Assembly (NCBI GenBank): GCA_905370385.1
Contig: CAJPKN010000011.1
Location: 1 to 29,456 of the forward strand
From: Stomatobaculum longum
GTDB taxonomy: Bacteria; Bacillota; Clostridia; Lachnospirales; Lachnospiraceae
DNA: 29,456 nucleotides
Direction: 5' to 3'
Below the pieces are notes generated by a model. The model saw only the letters and a program-made list of their open reading frames with translations, was not told where the DNA came from and searched no databases. Shown piece after piece: positions 1 through 7,857 of the stretch (the stretch's first letter is position 1; each line of letters starts with the position of its first letter). The position numbers were made by a program, and so were the translations under genes.

Positions 1-165
1 GGCATCCTTAATTTGACTCTTCCCGTCTTCGCCGATCAGCGGGCGGTATACCGCCGGCGGAACTTCAATCCCCTTCTTCTTCTCCCTCTCCTTCTTCACA
101 ATCTGCCGCTTTTTCCCAAAGGCACCTGCCACCGAAGGGCGTACTGTTGTCGTCTTTTTCTCCAT
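1..165 (-). CDS. Unrecognised protein, N-terminal part only (runs off the window)
   Basis: An open frame of 55 codons begins with ATG at 165-163 and is still open at the window edge, so only the N-terminus is visible. A plausible ribosome binding site (GGGGAG, about 9 nt upstream) supports the start. The visible peptide starts MEKKTTTVRPSVAGAFGKK, is followed by a Lys/Glu/Arg-rich stretch, and then by a less biased segment ending GEDGKSQIKDA. I recognise no family; in many Firmicutes the gene after lon is the GTPase ysxC/engB, and this is not its N-terminus. It lies within the last 101 nt of the lon frame, in another frame, which is unusual. Either this is a real overlapping gene translationally coupled to lon, or the true start is further downstream outside the overlap. 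Confidence 0.45.
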   Translation of the reverse strand, partial: MEKKTTTVRPSVAGAFGKKRQIVKKEREKKKGIEVPPAVYRPLIGEDGKSQIKDA

Positions 166-2497
166 CTGTCTCTTCTCCCCGTCCTGTCAGCGCAAGCGCC
201 GCAAGTTCCCGAAATTCTTTGATATAGTGAATCGTAAGTCCGGCCGTAATTTCAGGCGGCAGCCCCTCTGCCTCGCCGCGGTTCTCAAAGGGCAGTGCAA
301 GTTCCGTAAAGTGCTCCCGCGCAGCGGCGAGCAACTTCTCCTTGAGCCCGCCAACCGGCAGTATGTGCCCGCGGAGCGTAATTTCCCCGGTCACCGCAAG
401 GTCTGCGCGCACGGGTGCTCCGATGCAGGCCGAGAGCAGTGCAAGCGCCATCGCGGCACCGGCACTCGGCCCGTCCTTCTGCACCGCCCCCGCGGGAATG
501 TGCAGGTGCACATCCGCTTCGCGGAAAAAGGCGGCCGGAAGCCCGCGTCCGATTGCTTCCCGCTTTGCGACCGCAAATGCCAGTTCCGCGGACTCCCGCA
601 TCACGGCCCCCATCTGTCCGGTCGGCCGGAACAGCCCGCGTCCCCGGTTCACATCCACCTCCACCGAGAGCGCCACGCCGCCAACGGCTGTGTAAGCGAG
701 ACCGTAGGCAAGGCCGATTTCCGCGCGTCGGTGCATTCTCTGCTGCGGATAACGCGGCTTTCCGAGATAGTCGGACAGCGTAGCCGCCGTCACTTCAAAG
801 CGCTCCGCTTCGCGCAACAGCAGTTTTCGCGCGCATTTTTCCGCGACCTCACGGAGCGAACGTTCCGCGGCGCGCACCCCGGCTTCGCGCGTGTATTCCC
901 GTATGAGCTTGCGAAGGGCCCCGTCGGTCCAAGTGAGCCTATCCTCGCTAAGGCCCGCGTTTCGTCGCGTTCTCGGAAGGAGGTAGCGCTTCGCAATGTG
1001 AAACTTCTCCGTCTCGGTATAACTGTTTAAGTGCACGAGGGTCATGCGGTCAAGGAGCGGTGCCGGGATGCCCTCCGTCGTATTTGCGGTTGCCAGGAAA
1101 AAGACCTGCGAGAGGTCCATGGGCAGTTCCGCATAGTGATCGCGAAAATTTCGATTCTGCGCACTGTCCAGAACTTCGAGGAGCGCCGCCGTCGCCGCCA
1201 TTCCGCGGTACTCCTTCGACAGTTTGTCGATTTCATCCAGTAAAATCAGCGGGTTCTTGCACGCCGCGCGCCGCAGCGCATCCGCGACCCTGCCCGGCAT
1301 TGCGCCGACATAGGTTCTGCGGTGTCCTCGAATTTCCGCTTCGTCCTGCACGCCGCCGAGGCTGATGCGGGCAAAGCGCCGCCCGAGCGCCTCTGCAATG
1401 CTGCGCGCAATCGAGGTCTTGCCGGTTCCCGGCGGTCCCACGAGGCAAATCACTTCCTGCGCGGCCTCCGGGTTCAGTTGCCGCACAGCGAGAGAGTCCA
1501 GAATGCGCTCTTTGACCTGTTCGAGGCCGTAGTGATCCCGGTCCAAAATTCGCCTTGCCTCCCGAAGAGAGCTCTTGCACGCCGCACTGCGGTCAAAGGG
1601 CAGGGAGAGCACGGTGTCCAAATAGTTCTGCTGCAGGGCATACTCCTGCGTGCCCTGCGGCAGGCGCGCAAGGCGCGCCGTCTCACGGAGCAGGCTCTGT
1701 TTCACCTCGGCACTTGCCGTGAGCGCAGCAATCCTGCCCTCATAACTCTTTGCATCGGTCTCTGCCTCCGCGGTCTCCCCGAGCTCCTCCTGTATAATGC
1801 GCAGCTGCTCCCTTAGCATGAATTCACGCTGACTCTTGTCAAGTCGCAAGCGGAGTTTCTGCTCATACTCATGCCGCATCCGCACGACATCGATTTCGCG
1901 CGTCAGTTCTCCGGTCAGCACCTCGTAAAATTCCTCGCCCGTATTGCACTCGAGCAGGCGCTGTCCCGTCCCCCAGGCCCAGGGAAGCTGTGAAGAACTG
2001 GCCCGAAGGAGCTGCATGAGCCCGGTCTCGGAAATGAGACGCGGCAGATACCTCTCCGCAAAGCCCTTGTCCTCGCGCGCATAGAGCTGCAAGTAGCCCT
2101 TCAGCGCGCGCAACATGGCCTCGGTCTCCTCGCCGTTCTTTTCGATTGCGCGGAGCGGCGCATTGAAAATCTCGGCCTCATAGGCCTCGCCCTCCAGAAC
2201 CAGCTGCTCCACACTGCAGCGCCGTATGCCGAAGAGCATGGCGCGCCGCGTGTTGTGCGAGGTCCTGGTGAGCGACCGAATCTGACACAGGGTGCCGTAG
2301 CGATAGATTCCGGTTTCGCCGGGATCGATCTCCTCCGGATCTTTTTGCGCCACCAAAAAGATAAGCCCGTCCCGTAGCATGGCCGCCTCCACCGCGGCAA
2401 CCGTCCGACTACGGCTCAGGTCAAAACGCGCCACAGCGCCCGGAAGGACAACCTGCGCACGCATCGCTACCACAGGATAACGTTTTCTTGTCCTCAT
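65..2497 (-). CDS. lon: ATP-dependent protease La (Lon)
   Basis: Cytoplasmic AAA+ serine protease that unfolds and degrades damaged and regulatory proteins. The 810-residue product has the LonN substrate-binding domain (about 8-195), a helical linker, an AAA+ module with Walker A GPPGTGKT (354-361) and Walker B LILLDEID (417-424), and the C-terminal peptidase domain. The catalytic dyad is Ser678 in KDGPSAG and Lys721 in GGLKEKLLAA, with the spacing of E. coli Lon (679/722). The start is supported by a very strong AGGAGGAGG site just upstream of ATG. It is the last complete gene of the tig-clpP-clpX-lon cluster, 100 nt after clpX with a hairpin between. The recognisable Lon fold ends near residue 772; the last ~38 residues are an acidic, low-complexity tail ending EEGEGEEEGD, encoded inside the next gene's frame. 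The enzyme assignment is secure; the tail is doubtful. Confidence 0.96.
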   Translation of the reverse strand: MRTRKRYPVVAMRAQVVLPGAVARFDLSRSRTVAAVEAAMLRDGLIFLVAQKDPEEIDPGETGIYRYGTLCQIRSLTRTSHNTRRAMLFGIRRCSVEQLVLEGEAYEAEIFNAPLRAIEKNGEETEAMLRALKGYLQLYAREDKGFAERYLPRLISETGLMQLLRASSSQLPWAWGTGQRLLECNTGEEFYEVLTGELTREIDVVRMRHEYEQKLRLRLDKSQREFMLREQLRIIQEELGETAEAETDAKSYEGRIAALTASAEVKQSLLRETARLARLPQGTQEYALQQNYLDTVLSLPFDRSAACKSSLREARRILDRDHYGLEQVKERILDSLAVRQLNPEAAQEVICLVGPPGTGKTSIARSIAEALGRRFARISLGGVQDEAEIRGHRRTYVGAMPGRVADALRRAACKNPLILLDEIDKLSKEYRGMAATAALLEVLDSAQNRNFRDHYAELPMDLSQVFFLATANTTEGIPAPLLDRMTLVHLNSYTETEKFHIAKRYLLPRTRRNAGLSEDRLTWTDGALRKLIREYTREAGVRAAERSLREVAEKCARKLLLREAERFEVTAATLSDYLGKPRYPQQRMHRRAEIGLAYGLAYTAVGGVALSVEVDVNRGRGLFRPTGQMGAVMRESAELAFAVAKREAIGRGLPAAFFREADVHLHIPAGAVQKDGPSAGAAMALALLSACIGAPVRADLAVTGEITLRGHILPVGGLKEKLLAAAREHFTELALPFENRGEAEGLPPEITAGLTIHYIKEFRELAALALTGRGEETDGEKDDNSTPFGGRCLWEKAADCEEGEGEEEGD

Positions 2498-2532
2498 GAC
2501 CTCCTCCTATCTCAGTGCCGCAAATGACTCAA

Positions 2533-2554
2533 AAGGCGGGCATATGCCCGCCTT
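2533..2554 (-). terminator. Hairpin between clpX and lon
   Basis: A perfect 22-nt palindrome (AAGGCGGGCAT/ATGCCCGCCTT) lies between the clpX stop and the lon ribosome binding site. On the minus strand it is followed by TTTTGAGTCATTT, a weak U-tract. It may be a partial terminator that lowers lon expression relative to clpX, or a processing or stability hairpin. No clear sigma-A promoter for lon was found in the gap. Confidence 0.55.
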
Positions 2555-2597
2555 CCTGTCACGTGTCTCGTGTTCTTACGCTATTTCGTTGTACCGC

Positions 2598-3887
2598 TTA
2601 AGCAATCTCCCCCGGTCTCGAGGGTTTCTGCCGCTCGCGCTTTACGCTCGCTTCGCGGTGGACAATCTGAGGTCCTTCCTCCCGCTTTACCATCTCCTCG
2701 GTGACCGTGCAAATGCCCACGGTCTCGTCGGAGGGAATTTCGTACATCATATCCATCATGACGTCTTCGACAATGGCGCGAAGACCTCTGGCACCGGTCT
2801 TCCGCTCCAGCGCAAGACGGGCAATTTCGCGCACCGCCCCGTCCGTAAACTCAAGTTTTACATTGTCGAGTTCAAAGAGCTTCTGGTACTGCTTCACCAG
2901 CGCATTCTTCGGCTGTGTCAAAATGCTGACCAGCGCTTCCTCGTCGAGCAGGTCTAAGGAAACCGTAATCGGCACGCGGCCGATGAACTCCGGAATCAAA
3001 CCGTACTTCACGAGGTCCTGCGGCATCACCTGATGGAAGAGCTCGTCGATTTCTCTCGTGTTCTTTGCCATGACTTGGGAGTTAAAGCCCATGCCGCCGC
3101 TGCCGAGACGAGAGTCGACAATCTTCTCCAGGCCGTCAAACGCACCGCCGCAGATGAAGAGGATATTCGTTGTGTCAATCTGAATGAGCTCCTGATGCGG
3201 GTGCTTTCTGCCGCCCTGCGGCGGAACCGAGGCAACCGTGCCCTCGAGTATTTTAAGGAGAGCCTGCTGCACACCTTCTCCGGAGACATCTCTGGTGATA
3301 GATACATTTTCGCTCTTTTTGGTGATTTTGTCAATTTCATCGATGTAAACAATGCCGTATTCGGCACGTTTCACATCTTCTCCCGCTGCCTGAATCAGTT
3401 TGAGCAGGATGTTCTCAACGTCCTCACCGACATAACCGGCCTCTGTGAGCGTGGTCGCATCCGCAATCGCAAAGGGCACATTCAGAATCTTTGCGAGCGT
3501 CTGCGCAATGTAGGTCTTACCCGAACCGGTCGGTCCGAGCATCAGAATATTGCTCTTCTGAATTTCGACCTCAGAGTCCGTATTGGACATGATGCGCTTA
3601 TAGTGATTGTAGACCGCGACCGAGAGAACACGTTTCGCGCTCTCCTGGCCTATGACATAATCATCCAAAAAGGCCTTAATCTCCTTCGGGCGCAGCAGGT
3701 TGATGCCCTGCAATGCCCTCTCCGCAGACTCGTCCCGGTCAAACTCTTCGCTCAATATCTCATTGCAAAGTGCCACGCACTCGTCGCAAATGTAGACGCC
3801 GTTCGGGCCGGACAGAAGTTTCTTGACATGGTCCTCTGTCTTGCCGCAGAAAGAGCAGCGCACATGTTCGCCATTCTTATTGGGCAT
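2598..3887 (-). CDS. clpX: ATP-dependent Clp protease, ATP-binding subunit ClpX
   Basis: AAA+ unfoldase that recognises tagged proteins and feeds them to ClpP. The 429-residue product has the N-terminal zinc domain with Cys11, Cys14, Cys34 and Cys37, Walker A GPTGSGKT (118-125), the pore loop GYVGED (151-156), Walker B IVYIDEID (179-186), the RKH loop (227-229) and the sensor-2 box GARGLR (365-370). Length is typical. The ClpP-docking loop, IGF in the classical protein, reads MGF (266-268). The gene starts 26 nt after clpP in the same orientation, so the two partners are co-transcribed. The polar C-terminal tail after about residue 400 is not conserved in the family. Confidence 0.98.
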   Translation of the reverse strand: MPNKNGEHVRCSFCGKTEDHVKKLLSGPNGVYICDECVALCNEILSEEFDRDESAERALQGINLLRPKEIKAFLDDYVIGQESAKRVLSVAVYNHYKRIMSNTDSEVEIQKSNILMLGPTGSGKTYIAQTLAKILNVPFAIADATTLTEAGYVGEDVENILLKLIQAAGEDVKRAEYGIVYIDEIDKITKKSENVSITRDVSGEGVQQALLKILEGTVASVPPQGGRKHPHQELIQIDTTNILFICGGAFDGLEKIVDSRLGSGGMGFNSQVMAKNTREIDELFHQVMPQDLVKYGLIPEFIGRVPITVSLDLLDEEALVSILTQPKNALVKQYQKLFELDNVKLEFTDGAVREIARLALERKTGARGLRAIVEDVMMDMMYEIPSDETVGICTVTEEMVKREEGPQIVHREASVKRERQKPSRPGEIA

Positions 3888-3913
3888 GCTTCTTCCCTTC
3901 TCTTTTATACGAC

Positions 3914-4495
3914 TCAGTGATGCGCGATAACCGCGTCAATCAGGCCGTAGGCCTTTGCCTCTTCCGCCGTCATGTAGTTATCTCTCTCGGTGTCGCGCGC
4001 AATCACCTCAATGTCCTTGCCGGTGTTCGCGGCCAGAATCTCGTTTAACTTGCTGCGCGTCTTGAGAATCTGCTCCGCCGCAATGCGGATTTCCGTTTCC
4101 TGGCCGCGGGCACCGCCGGAGGGCTGATGAATCATAATCTCCGCGTTCGGGAGCGCATAGCGCTTGCCCTTCGTTCCGCCCGAAAGCAGGAACGCGCCCA
4201 TGCTCGCCGCCATGCCGATGCAGATGGTCGAGACATCGCACTTCACATACTGCATGGTGTCGTAAATTGCCATACCCGCCGTAACACTGCCGCCGGGGCT
4301 GTTGATGTAGAGGTTGATGTCCTTATCCGGATCCTCGGACTCGAGGAAGAGGAGCTGCGCGACCACGAGGCCCGCGCTGACATCGTTGACATCCTCATCG
4401 AGGAAGATGATTCTGTCCTTTAAGAGGCGGGAAAAGATATCGTAACTCCGCTCGCCCCGGCCGGAATCTTCCACGACATAAGGTACTAAACTCAT
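3914..4495 (-). CDS. clpP: ATP-dependent Clp protease proteolytic subunit ClpP
   Basis: Serine peptidase forming the double-heptamer chamber used with ClpX and other Clp ATPases. The product of 193 residues has the full catalytic triad: Ser98 in GMAASMG, His123 in MIHQP and Asp172 in ERDNYM. Two in-frame ATGs occur; the second (4495-4493) is chosen because AGGAGA lies 6 nt upstream and the protein then begins [10 protein letters not shown], the usual ClpP start. The upstream ATG at 4516 would add seven residues and overlap the tig stop. The gene lies 17 nt downstream of tig and 26 nt upstream of clpX, consistent with one transcript from the tig promoter. Nothing is missing or unusual in the protein. 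Confidence 0.98.
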   Translation of the reverse strand: MSLVPYVVEDSGRGERSYDIFSRLLKDRIIFLDEDVNDVSAGLVVAQLLFLESEDPDKDINLYINSPGGSVTAGMAIYDTMQYVKCDVSTICIGMAASMGAFLLSGGTKGKRYALPNAEIMIHQPSGGARGQETEIRIAAEQILKTRSKLNEILAANTGKDIEVIARDTERDNYMTAEEAKAYGLIDAVIAHH

Positions 4496-4512
4496 TTGAT
4501 TTCTCCTGACAT

Positions 4513-5799
4513 TCACTGAAGCTTTGCCTCTGCAACGAGGAAGTCGACCGCCTCCTGAATCTTAAGATCCATCGCGAGCTCTTCTCTCTGCTCGGCGCCG
4601 ACATACTCCTTCATCTTCGCGGGCTCGATCTTGTAAGCAGCCGCCATCTTCTCGATTTCAGCGTCGATTGCCTCCTCGCTGACCGCAATGTTCTCTGCCT
4701 TCACAATCTCCTCAAGCACCAGTCTGGTCTTTAAGTTTCTCTCGGCCTGCGGGCGGAACTGCTCCTTCAGCTTCTCCACCGTCATGCCGGTGTACTGCAT
4801 GTACTGCTCAAGCGGCAGGCCCTGAGACTGCATGCGACGCGCATAGTCGTCGAGCATCTGCTCGCACTGCATGTCGACCATCGGTGCCGGAAGCTCGATC
4901 TCTGCGTTCTCGACCACCTTCTCCACGACATTATTCTCGTTCTGCGCAGCAGCTGCCTTCGCCTTTGCCTCTTCGAGCTGCTTCTTTAAGTCAGCCTTGT
5001 ACTCGTCGAGGGTCTCAAACTGCGAAATTTCGCTTGCGAACTCATCGTTCAGCTCCGGAAGATCCTTTCTCTGGATCTCAAGCAGCTTGCAGGCAAAGAC
5101 TGCCGGCTTGCCTGCGAGTTCCTTCGCATGGTACTCCTCCGGGAAGGTCACGTTGACATCGAAGCTGTCGCCGGTCTTGTGGCCCACAATCTGCTCCTCG
5201 AAGCCGTCGATGAAGCTGCCGCTGCCAAGCACCAGCGGGTAGTTCTCGCCCTTGCCGCCGTCAAAGTGAACGCCGTCAATGCTGCCGTCAAAGTCAATCT
5301 TGACACTGTCGCCGGTCTCCGCCGCGCGGTCATCGACCGTCACGAGGCGCGCGTTCTTCTCGCGCTCCTTCTGCAGAGCCTCGTTGAGATCCTCCTCGGT
5401 CACCTCGGCATCTGCCTTCTTGACCTCAATGCCCTTGTAAGCGCCGAGCTTCACTTCCGGCTTGGTCGCAACCGTAGCCGTGTAGACCAGATCCTGATCC
5501 TTGCCGATCTCGGTCACATTGATCTCCGGGCGGGACACAATCGTGAGACCGCTCTCCTTCGAAGCCTCCGGATAGGTATCATTGATGCAGCTGTTTACAG
5601 CGCTCTCAAAGAAGACGCCCTGGCCGTAGTACTTCTCAATCACAGCCTGCGGAACATGGCCCTTCCGGAAACCCTGCACCTGATACTTCGACTTCTCGCG
5701 GTTGTACGCTGCGGTGATTGCCTTCTGAAAATCTTCCTTCGGCACGGTCACCGTGATCACTGCCATATTGTTTTCTTTCTGCTCTACCTTAAATGCCAT
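4513..5799 (-). CDS. tig: Trigger factor, ribosome-associated chaperone
   Basis: Binds near the ribosomal exit tunnel, shields nascent chains and has peptidyl-prolyl isomerase activity. The 428-residue product has the ribosome-docking domain with the signature GFRKGHVP (43-50; classical GFRxGxxP), an FKBP-type PPIase domain around 150-235 ([10 protein letters not shown] through the [14 protein letters not shown] segment), and the helical C-terminal chaperone arms. The start ATG has AGGAGG 9 nt upstream; an internal Met at residue 12 is a weaker alternative. It is the first gene of tig-clpP-clpX-lon, a common clostridial order that links nascent-chain folding with proteolysis. Transcription probably begins at the promoter at 5873-5901. 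Confidence 0.97.
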   Translation of the reverse strand: MAFKVEQKENNMAVITVTVPKEDFQKAITAAYNREKSKYQVQGFRKGHVPQAVIEKYYGQGVFFESAVNSCINDTYPEASKESGLTIVSRPEINVTEIGKDQDLVYTATVATKPEVKLGAYKGIEVKKADAEVTEEDLNEALQKEREKNARLVTVDDRAAETGDSVKIDFDGSIDGVHFDGGKGENYPLVLGSGSFIDGFEEQIVGHKTGDSFDVNVTFPEEYHAKELAGKPAVFACKLLEIQRKDLPELNDEFASEISQFETLDEYKADLKKQLEEAKAKAAAAQNENNVVEKVVENAEIELPAPMVDMQCEQMLDDYARRMQSQGLPLEQYMQYTGMTVEKLKEQFRPQAERNLKTRLVLEEIVKAENIAVSEEAIDAEIEKMAAAYKIEPAKMKEYVGAEQREELAMDLKIQEAVDFLVAEAKLQ

Positions 5800-5872
5800 C
5801 GGGGCTTCCTCCTAGATATCTGTTCTCTCTGAATTAGCATACTTCTTGCAAATGAGACGTATTCAGTAGAAC

Positions 5873-5901
5873 AGTATAGCACAGAGCCCCCGTTGTAACA
5901 A
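5873..5901 (-). promoter_or_regulatory. Sigma-A promoter of tig-clpP-clpX-lon
   Basis: On the minus strand TTGTTA (5896-5901) and TATACT (5873-5878) are separated by exactly 17 nt. The -35 box begins 6 nt beyond the stop codon of the esterase-like gene. No CIRCE element (TTAGCACTC dyad) or CtsR-type heptamer repeat was seen around it. Confidence 0.75.
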
Positions 5902-5907
5902 TGCTTT

Positions 5908-6627
5908 TCAAGCGCGGCGGGCAAGCATCTTCTCCGCGAGATAGAAGACGCGCGCCGTTCGTTTCGCATTCTCGTCAAAGTGGCCGCCGGGATTCCACTC
6001 TAATACCAGAGCACCGGGTTCCATAAGCTCCGAAAGTTCTTCATAGTACTGCCGCATCGCGCTTCCGCAGCTCGCCATCATTTCGTTTCTTGTTTTTTCC
6101 TCCTTGTCGCCGAGGCTTAACGAGACCGCTTCTACCCTCGGCTTACGGCCTCGCTGATACTTCATAAAACCTTGGAACCATAGGGAGGGCGATGCCGCCG
6201 CAACCGCCTGAAACGCATCCGTCCGGTACGCCGCCCAGAGCGAGAAAAAGCCGGCGAGCGAGTAGCCGCCGAGTAACACCGGGCAATCCTCCGAGAGACC
6301 GAAGCGGCGTTGCAGTTCCGGGATTAAGGCGAGCAGCTTTTCCAAAAAAGCGGGTGCACCATCACCGAAGAGGGCACTGCCCGAAGGCTGGGGCGCTTCC
6401 CAGGGGGAGAGCTCCGAAGACCAGTCGTTCACGCGGACCGCGACCAAAAGGCCGTGTCCGGGAAGCTGCCCCTTGTCCTCAAAGGCCGCGAGCAGCCTTG
6501 CTTCTTCTTCGATGCCCGAAAGATCATGCTCATCCGCGGGTTGCAGCAGCAGATAGGAAGCCCCCGCTCTCCCGCAGGCCAGACATTCACGCTGTAAGAG
6601 CGTAAATTCTTCTCTAATGAGCTCCAT
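5908..6627 (-). CDS. Putative alpha/beta-hydrolase (esterase-like)
   Basis: Predicted cytoplasmic serine hydrolase of 239 residues; the substrate is unknown. The nucleophile motif is GGYSLAG with Ser123, close to GxSxG. Candidate partners are Asp174 in LSLGDKEEK and His216 in PGGHF, in the correct order for an alpha/beta-hydrolase triad. The general look resembles the putative esterase (esterase D / Fes-like) group. No signal peptide is seen. The ATG at 6627 is preferred because GAGGTG lies 8 nt upstream; a GTG at 6636, overlapping the stop of the preceding gene, is the alternative and adds three residues. It follows the small CxCxxC protein gene with no gap for a promoter, so the pair forms one transcription unit that may read through into tig, since no terminator was seen. 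Confidence 0.75.
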   Translation of the reverse strand: MELIREEFTLLQRECLACGRAGASYLLLQPADEHDLSGIEEEARLLAAFEDKGQLPGHGLLVAVRVNDWSSELSPWEAPQPSGSALFGDGAPAFLEKLLALIPELQRRFGLSEDCPVLLGGYSLAGFFSLWAAYRTDAFQAVAAASPSLWFQGFMKYQRGRKPRVEAVSLSLGDKEEKTRNEMMASCGSAMRQYYEELSELMEPGALVLEWNPGGHFDENAKRTARVFYLAEKMLARRA

Positions 6628-6632
6628 TGCGC

Positions 6633-6977
6633 TCACACCTCACCGGCTTCTCGGAGTATCTCCGCGCCCGCTTGGCAGGCATCGCAGATGCAGTAGTGTT
6701 CGCCGCCCGCCTTGGCAGCTTCGGCCGCCTTCCGGGTTGCTTCCGCGCCCTCCTTGCCAAAGACAGCCTCTCCCGCCGGGGAAGACGCAAAGGCAATGAG
6801 CCCGTCAATGTCCGTCACATCCTCCTTGAGTTCCTCTACCAGTGCCTTTCGCGCCGCTTCCTCCTCCGGGGTACCGACTGCCTCTAAATAACGCTCGCCC
6901 GCCTGCACCGCTTCTTTGCAGGCACTGGGTGCGTGCATCAGTTTCTCGACAACTTCCTTCGAAATACGCTCTGTCAT
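6633..6977 (-). CDS. Small conserved-type protein with C-terminal CxCxxC motif, function unknown
   Basis: A 114-residue, mostly helical, acidic protein. It has Cys20 in APSACKEAV and a C-terminal CICDAC cluster (Cys96, Cys98, Cys101), which could bind a metal or be redox active; that is inference. Similar small proteins occur in other clostridia and I recall some being labelled loosely as Hsp90-like, but it has no Hsp90 ATPase features, so I give no function. ATG has AAGGATG upstream. A strong sigma-A promoter with a 16-bp palindrome in its spacer lies 54 nt or more upstream, and a short CGGGCG/CGCCCG hairpin (6996-7012) sits in the 5' leader. It is co-transcribed with the esterase-like gene. 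Confidence 0.75.
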   Translation of the reverse strand: MTERISKEVVEKLMHAPSACKEAVQAGERYLEAVGTPEEEAARKALVEELKEDVTDIDGLIAFASSPAGEAVFGKEGAEATRKAAEAAKAGGEHYCICDACQAGAEILREAGEV

Positions 6978-7030
6978 GGTCTCATCCTTTCCATACGGGC
7001 GCCCTTCGCCCGAACTATCGTTCTGTTTGT

Positions 7031-7059
7031 ATTGTACTCTTTTTTGTACAAAAAATCAA
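7031..7059 (-). promoter_or_regulatory. Sigma-A promoter of the small-protein/esterase unit
   Basis: On the minus strand TTGATT (7054-7059) and TACAAT (7031-7036) are separated by 17 nt. The spacer is almost filled by the perfect palindrome at 7040-7055. This is one of the better promoter matches in the window. Confidence 0.75.
7040..7055. promoter_or_regulatory. Perfect 16-bp palindrome between -35 and -10 (candidate operator)
   Basis: The sequence TTTTTTGTACAAAAAA is identical on both strands and occupies the promoter spacer. A protein bound here would block RNA polymerase. A second GTAC (TTGTACT on the plus strand, 7032-7038) overlaps the -10 box, so the site may be compound. The regulator is unknown and none is encoded next to it. 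Confidence 0.5.
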
Positions 7060-7234
7060 GTTCGGCGGCCGCGATTCCGCGCTTTGAGCGCTCCGCTTTG
7101 GCGCGCAACAAGAAAGTTGTCGGATAAAATTGCCATGGAAAAATAGACAGCGAGCGCGTAAGATAGTACTGCCTACTTCATGACCGAGCGAGACGCAATC
7201 AGCGCAGTCCGCCTCAGAGAAGGGGCGGTTGGTA

Positions 7235-7380
7235 CGTAACAGAAAGACGGTTTGGTGCGAAAACAAGAAAGCTGTTTTTTCCGAAAACAGTTGAGTCGGT
7301 TTTTACGAACCCGGGCAAGACGTTTTTTACGAAAACAGAAAAGCCGTTTTTTTTACGGAAACGAGAGGTTATTTGGTATG
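7235..7380 (+). repeat. Six imperfect ~24-bp tandem repeats upstream of the CYTH gene
   Basis: Copies start at 7235, 7258, 7282, 7306, 7330 and 7356, so the spacing is 23, 24, 24, 24 and 26 nt. Each copy has the pattern CG-AAAACAG, a variable middle, then a CG or TG followed by a run of T. The last copy is degenerate and includes the ribosome binding site (GAGAGG) and start of the CYTH gene. Copies 2-5 are closest to each other. In one frame the array reads as an 8-residue repeat of the type RKQxSRFx, but the fold of the CYTH protein starts after it, so I treat it as non-coding. Confidence 0.65.
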
Positions 7381-7857
7381 GAATACATGGAAATAGAACG
7401 CAAATTTTTAATCGATGCGCTGCCGGAAGCGCTGAGCGACTTTTCGCATCAGGAGTATCTACAAGGCTATCTCTCGACTTCGCCGACCCTGCGCGTGCGG
7501 CGCGAGGGCGAGACCTATGTTCTCACCTATAAGGGCAGCGGCCTTATGAAGCGGACAGAGTATAATCTGCCTCTCACGGCGGAGAGCTTTGCCCACCTTC
7601 TCGAAAAGTGTGACGGTCTCCGCATCGAAAAGACACGCTATCGAATTCCGCTCTCCGGCACAGAGCTCACCGCGGAACTCGATGTGTTTCACGGGGCGCT
7701 GTCGGGGCTTTGGCTCGTCGAAGTGGAGTTCCCCGACGAAGAGAGTGCGGCGCGCTTTTTGCCGCCCGCCTGGTTTGGCCCGGAAGTGACCCAAGATGCC
7801 CGCTACCAGAACTCGTCTCTTTCCCGCTTCGGGCTCCCCGGGGAGGAAAACGCATGA
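7378..7857 (+). CDS. CYTH-domain protein (adenylate cyclase / triphosphatase superfamily)
   Basis: The 159-residue protein is a stand-alone CYTH domain, the triphosphate tunnel metalloenzyme fold whose bacterial members hydrolyse inorganic triphosphate or similar compounds. Its hallmark ExExK is E5-I-E7-R-K9. Other expected charged strands are present: RVRR with R39 and R41, TYKG with K52, KRTEYN, IEKTRYRI, AELDVFHG and LVEVEF. The frame is open upstream from 7252 (TTG), but the start ATG at 7378 with GAGAGG 9 nt upstream puts the motif at the N-terminus, where it belongs. A second ATG at 7387 is also possible. The stop overlaps the start of the NusG-domain gene (ATGA), so the two are translationally coupled. 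The exact substrate cannot be read from sequence. Confidence 0.85.
   Translation: MEYMEIERKFLIDALPEALSDFSHQEYLQGYLSTSPTLRVRREGETYVLTYKGSGLMKRTEYNLPLTAESFAHLLEKCDGLRIEKTRYRIPLSGTELTAELDVFHGALSGLWLVEVEFPDEESAARFLPPAWFGPEVTQDARYQNSSLSRFGLPGEENA

Larger units (their letters stand above)
6978..7377. other. 400-nt divergent intergenic region
   Basis: This region separates the minus-strand small-protein gene from the plus-strand CYTH gene. It holds a 5'-leader hairpin (6996-7012), the promoter and palindrome for the minus-strand unit (7031-7059), and a tandem repeat array (7235-7380). The middle part, about 7060-7234, is GC-rich with no gene, promoter or strong hairpin that I can support. Short frames cross it on both strands but none has a convincing start site. 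No clear plus-strand promoter for the CYTH gene was found. Confidence 0.6.

Noticed and set aside
227..1030. 267-codon open frame on the plus strand
   Set aside because: Antisense of lon, with strongly biased composition and no recognisable domain.
7015..7266. 83-codon minus-strand frame in the intergenic region
   Set aside because: It overlaps the promoter and palindrome of the small-protein gene, has no ribosome binding site and no recognisable domain.
7252..7377. N-terminal extension of the CYTH protein (8-residue repeats)
   Set aside because: It would start at TTG, lies before the ExExK motif that begins CYTH proteins, and comes from the non-coding 24-bp repeats; a good ribosome binding site precedes the ATG at 7378.
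7235..7380. CRISPR array
   Set aside because: Units are contiguous and degenerate with no unique spacers, and there are no cas genes nearby.
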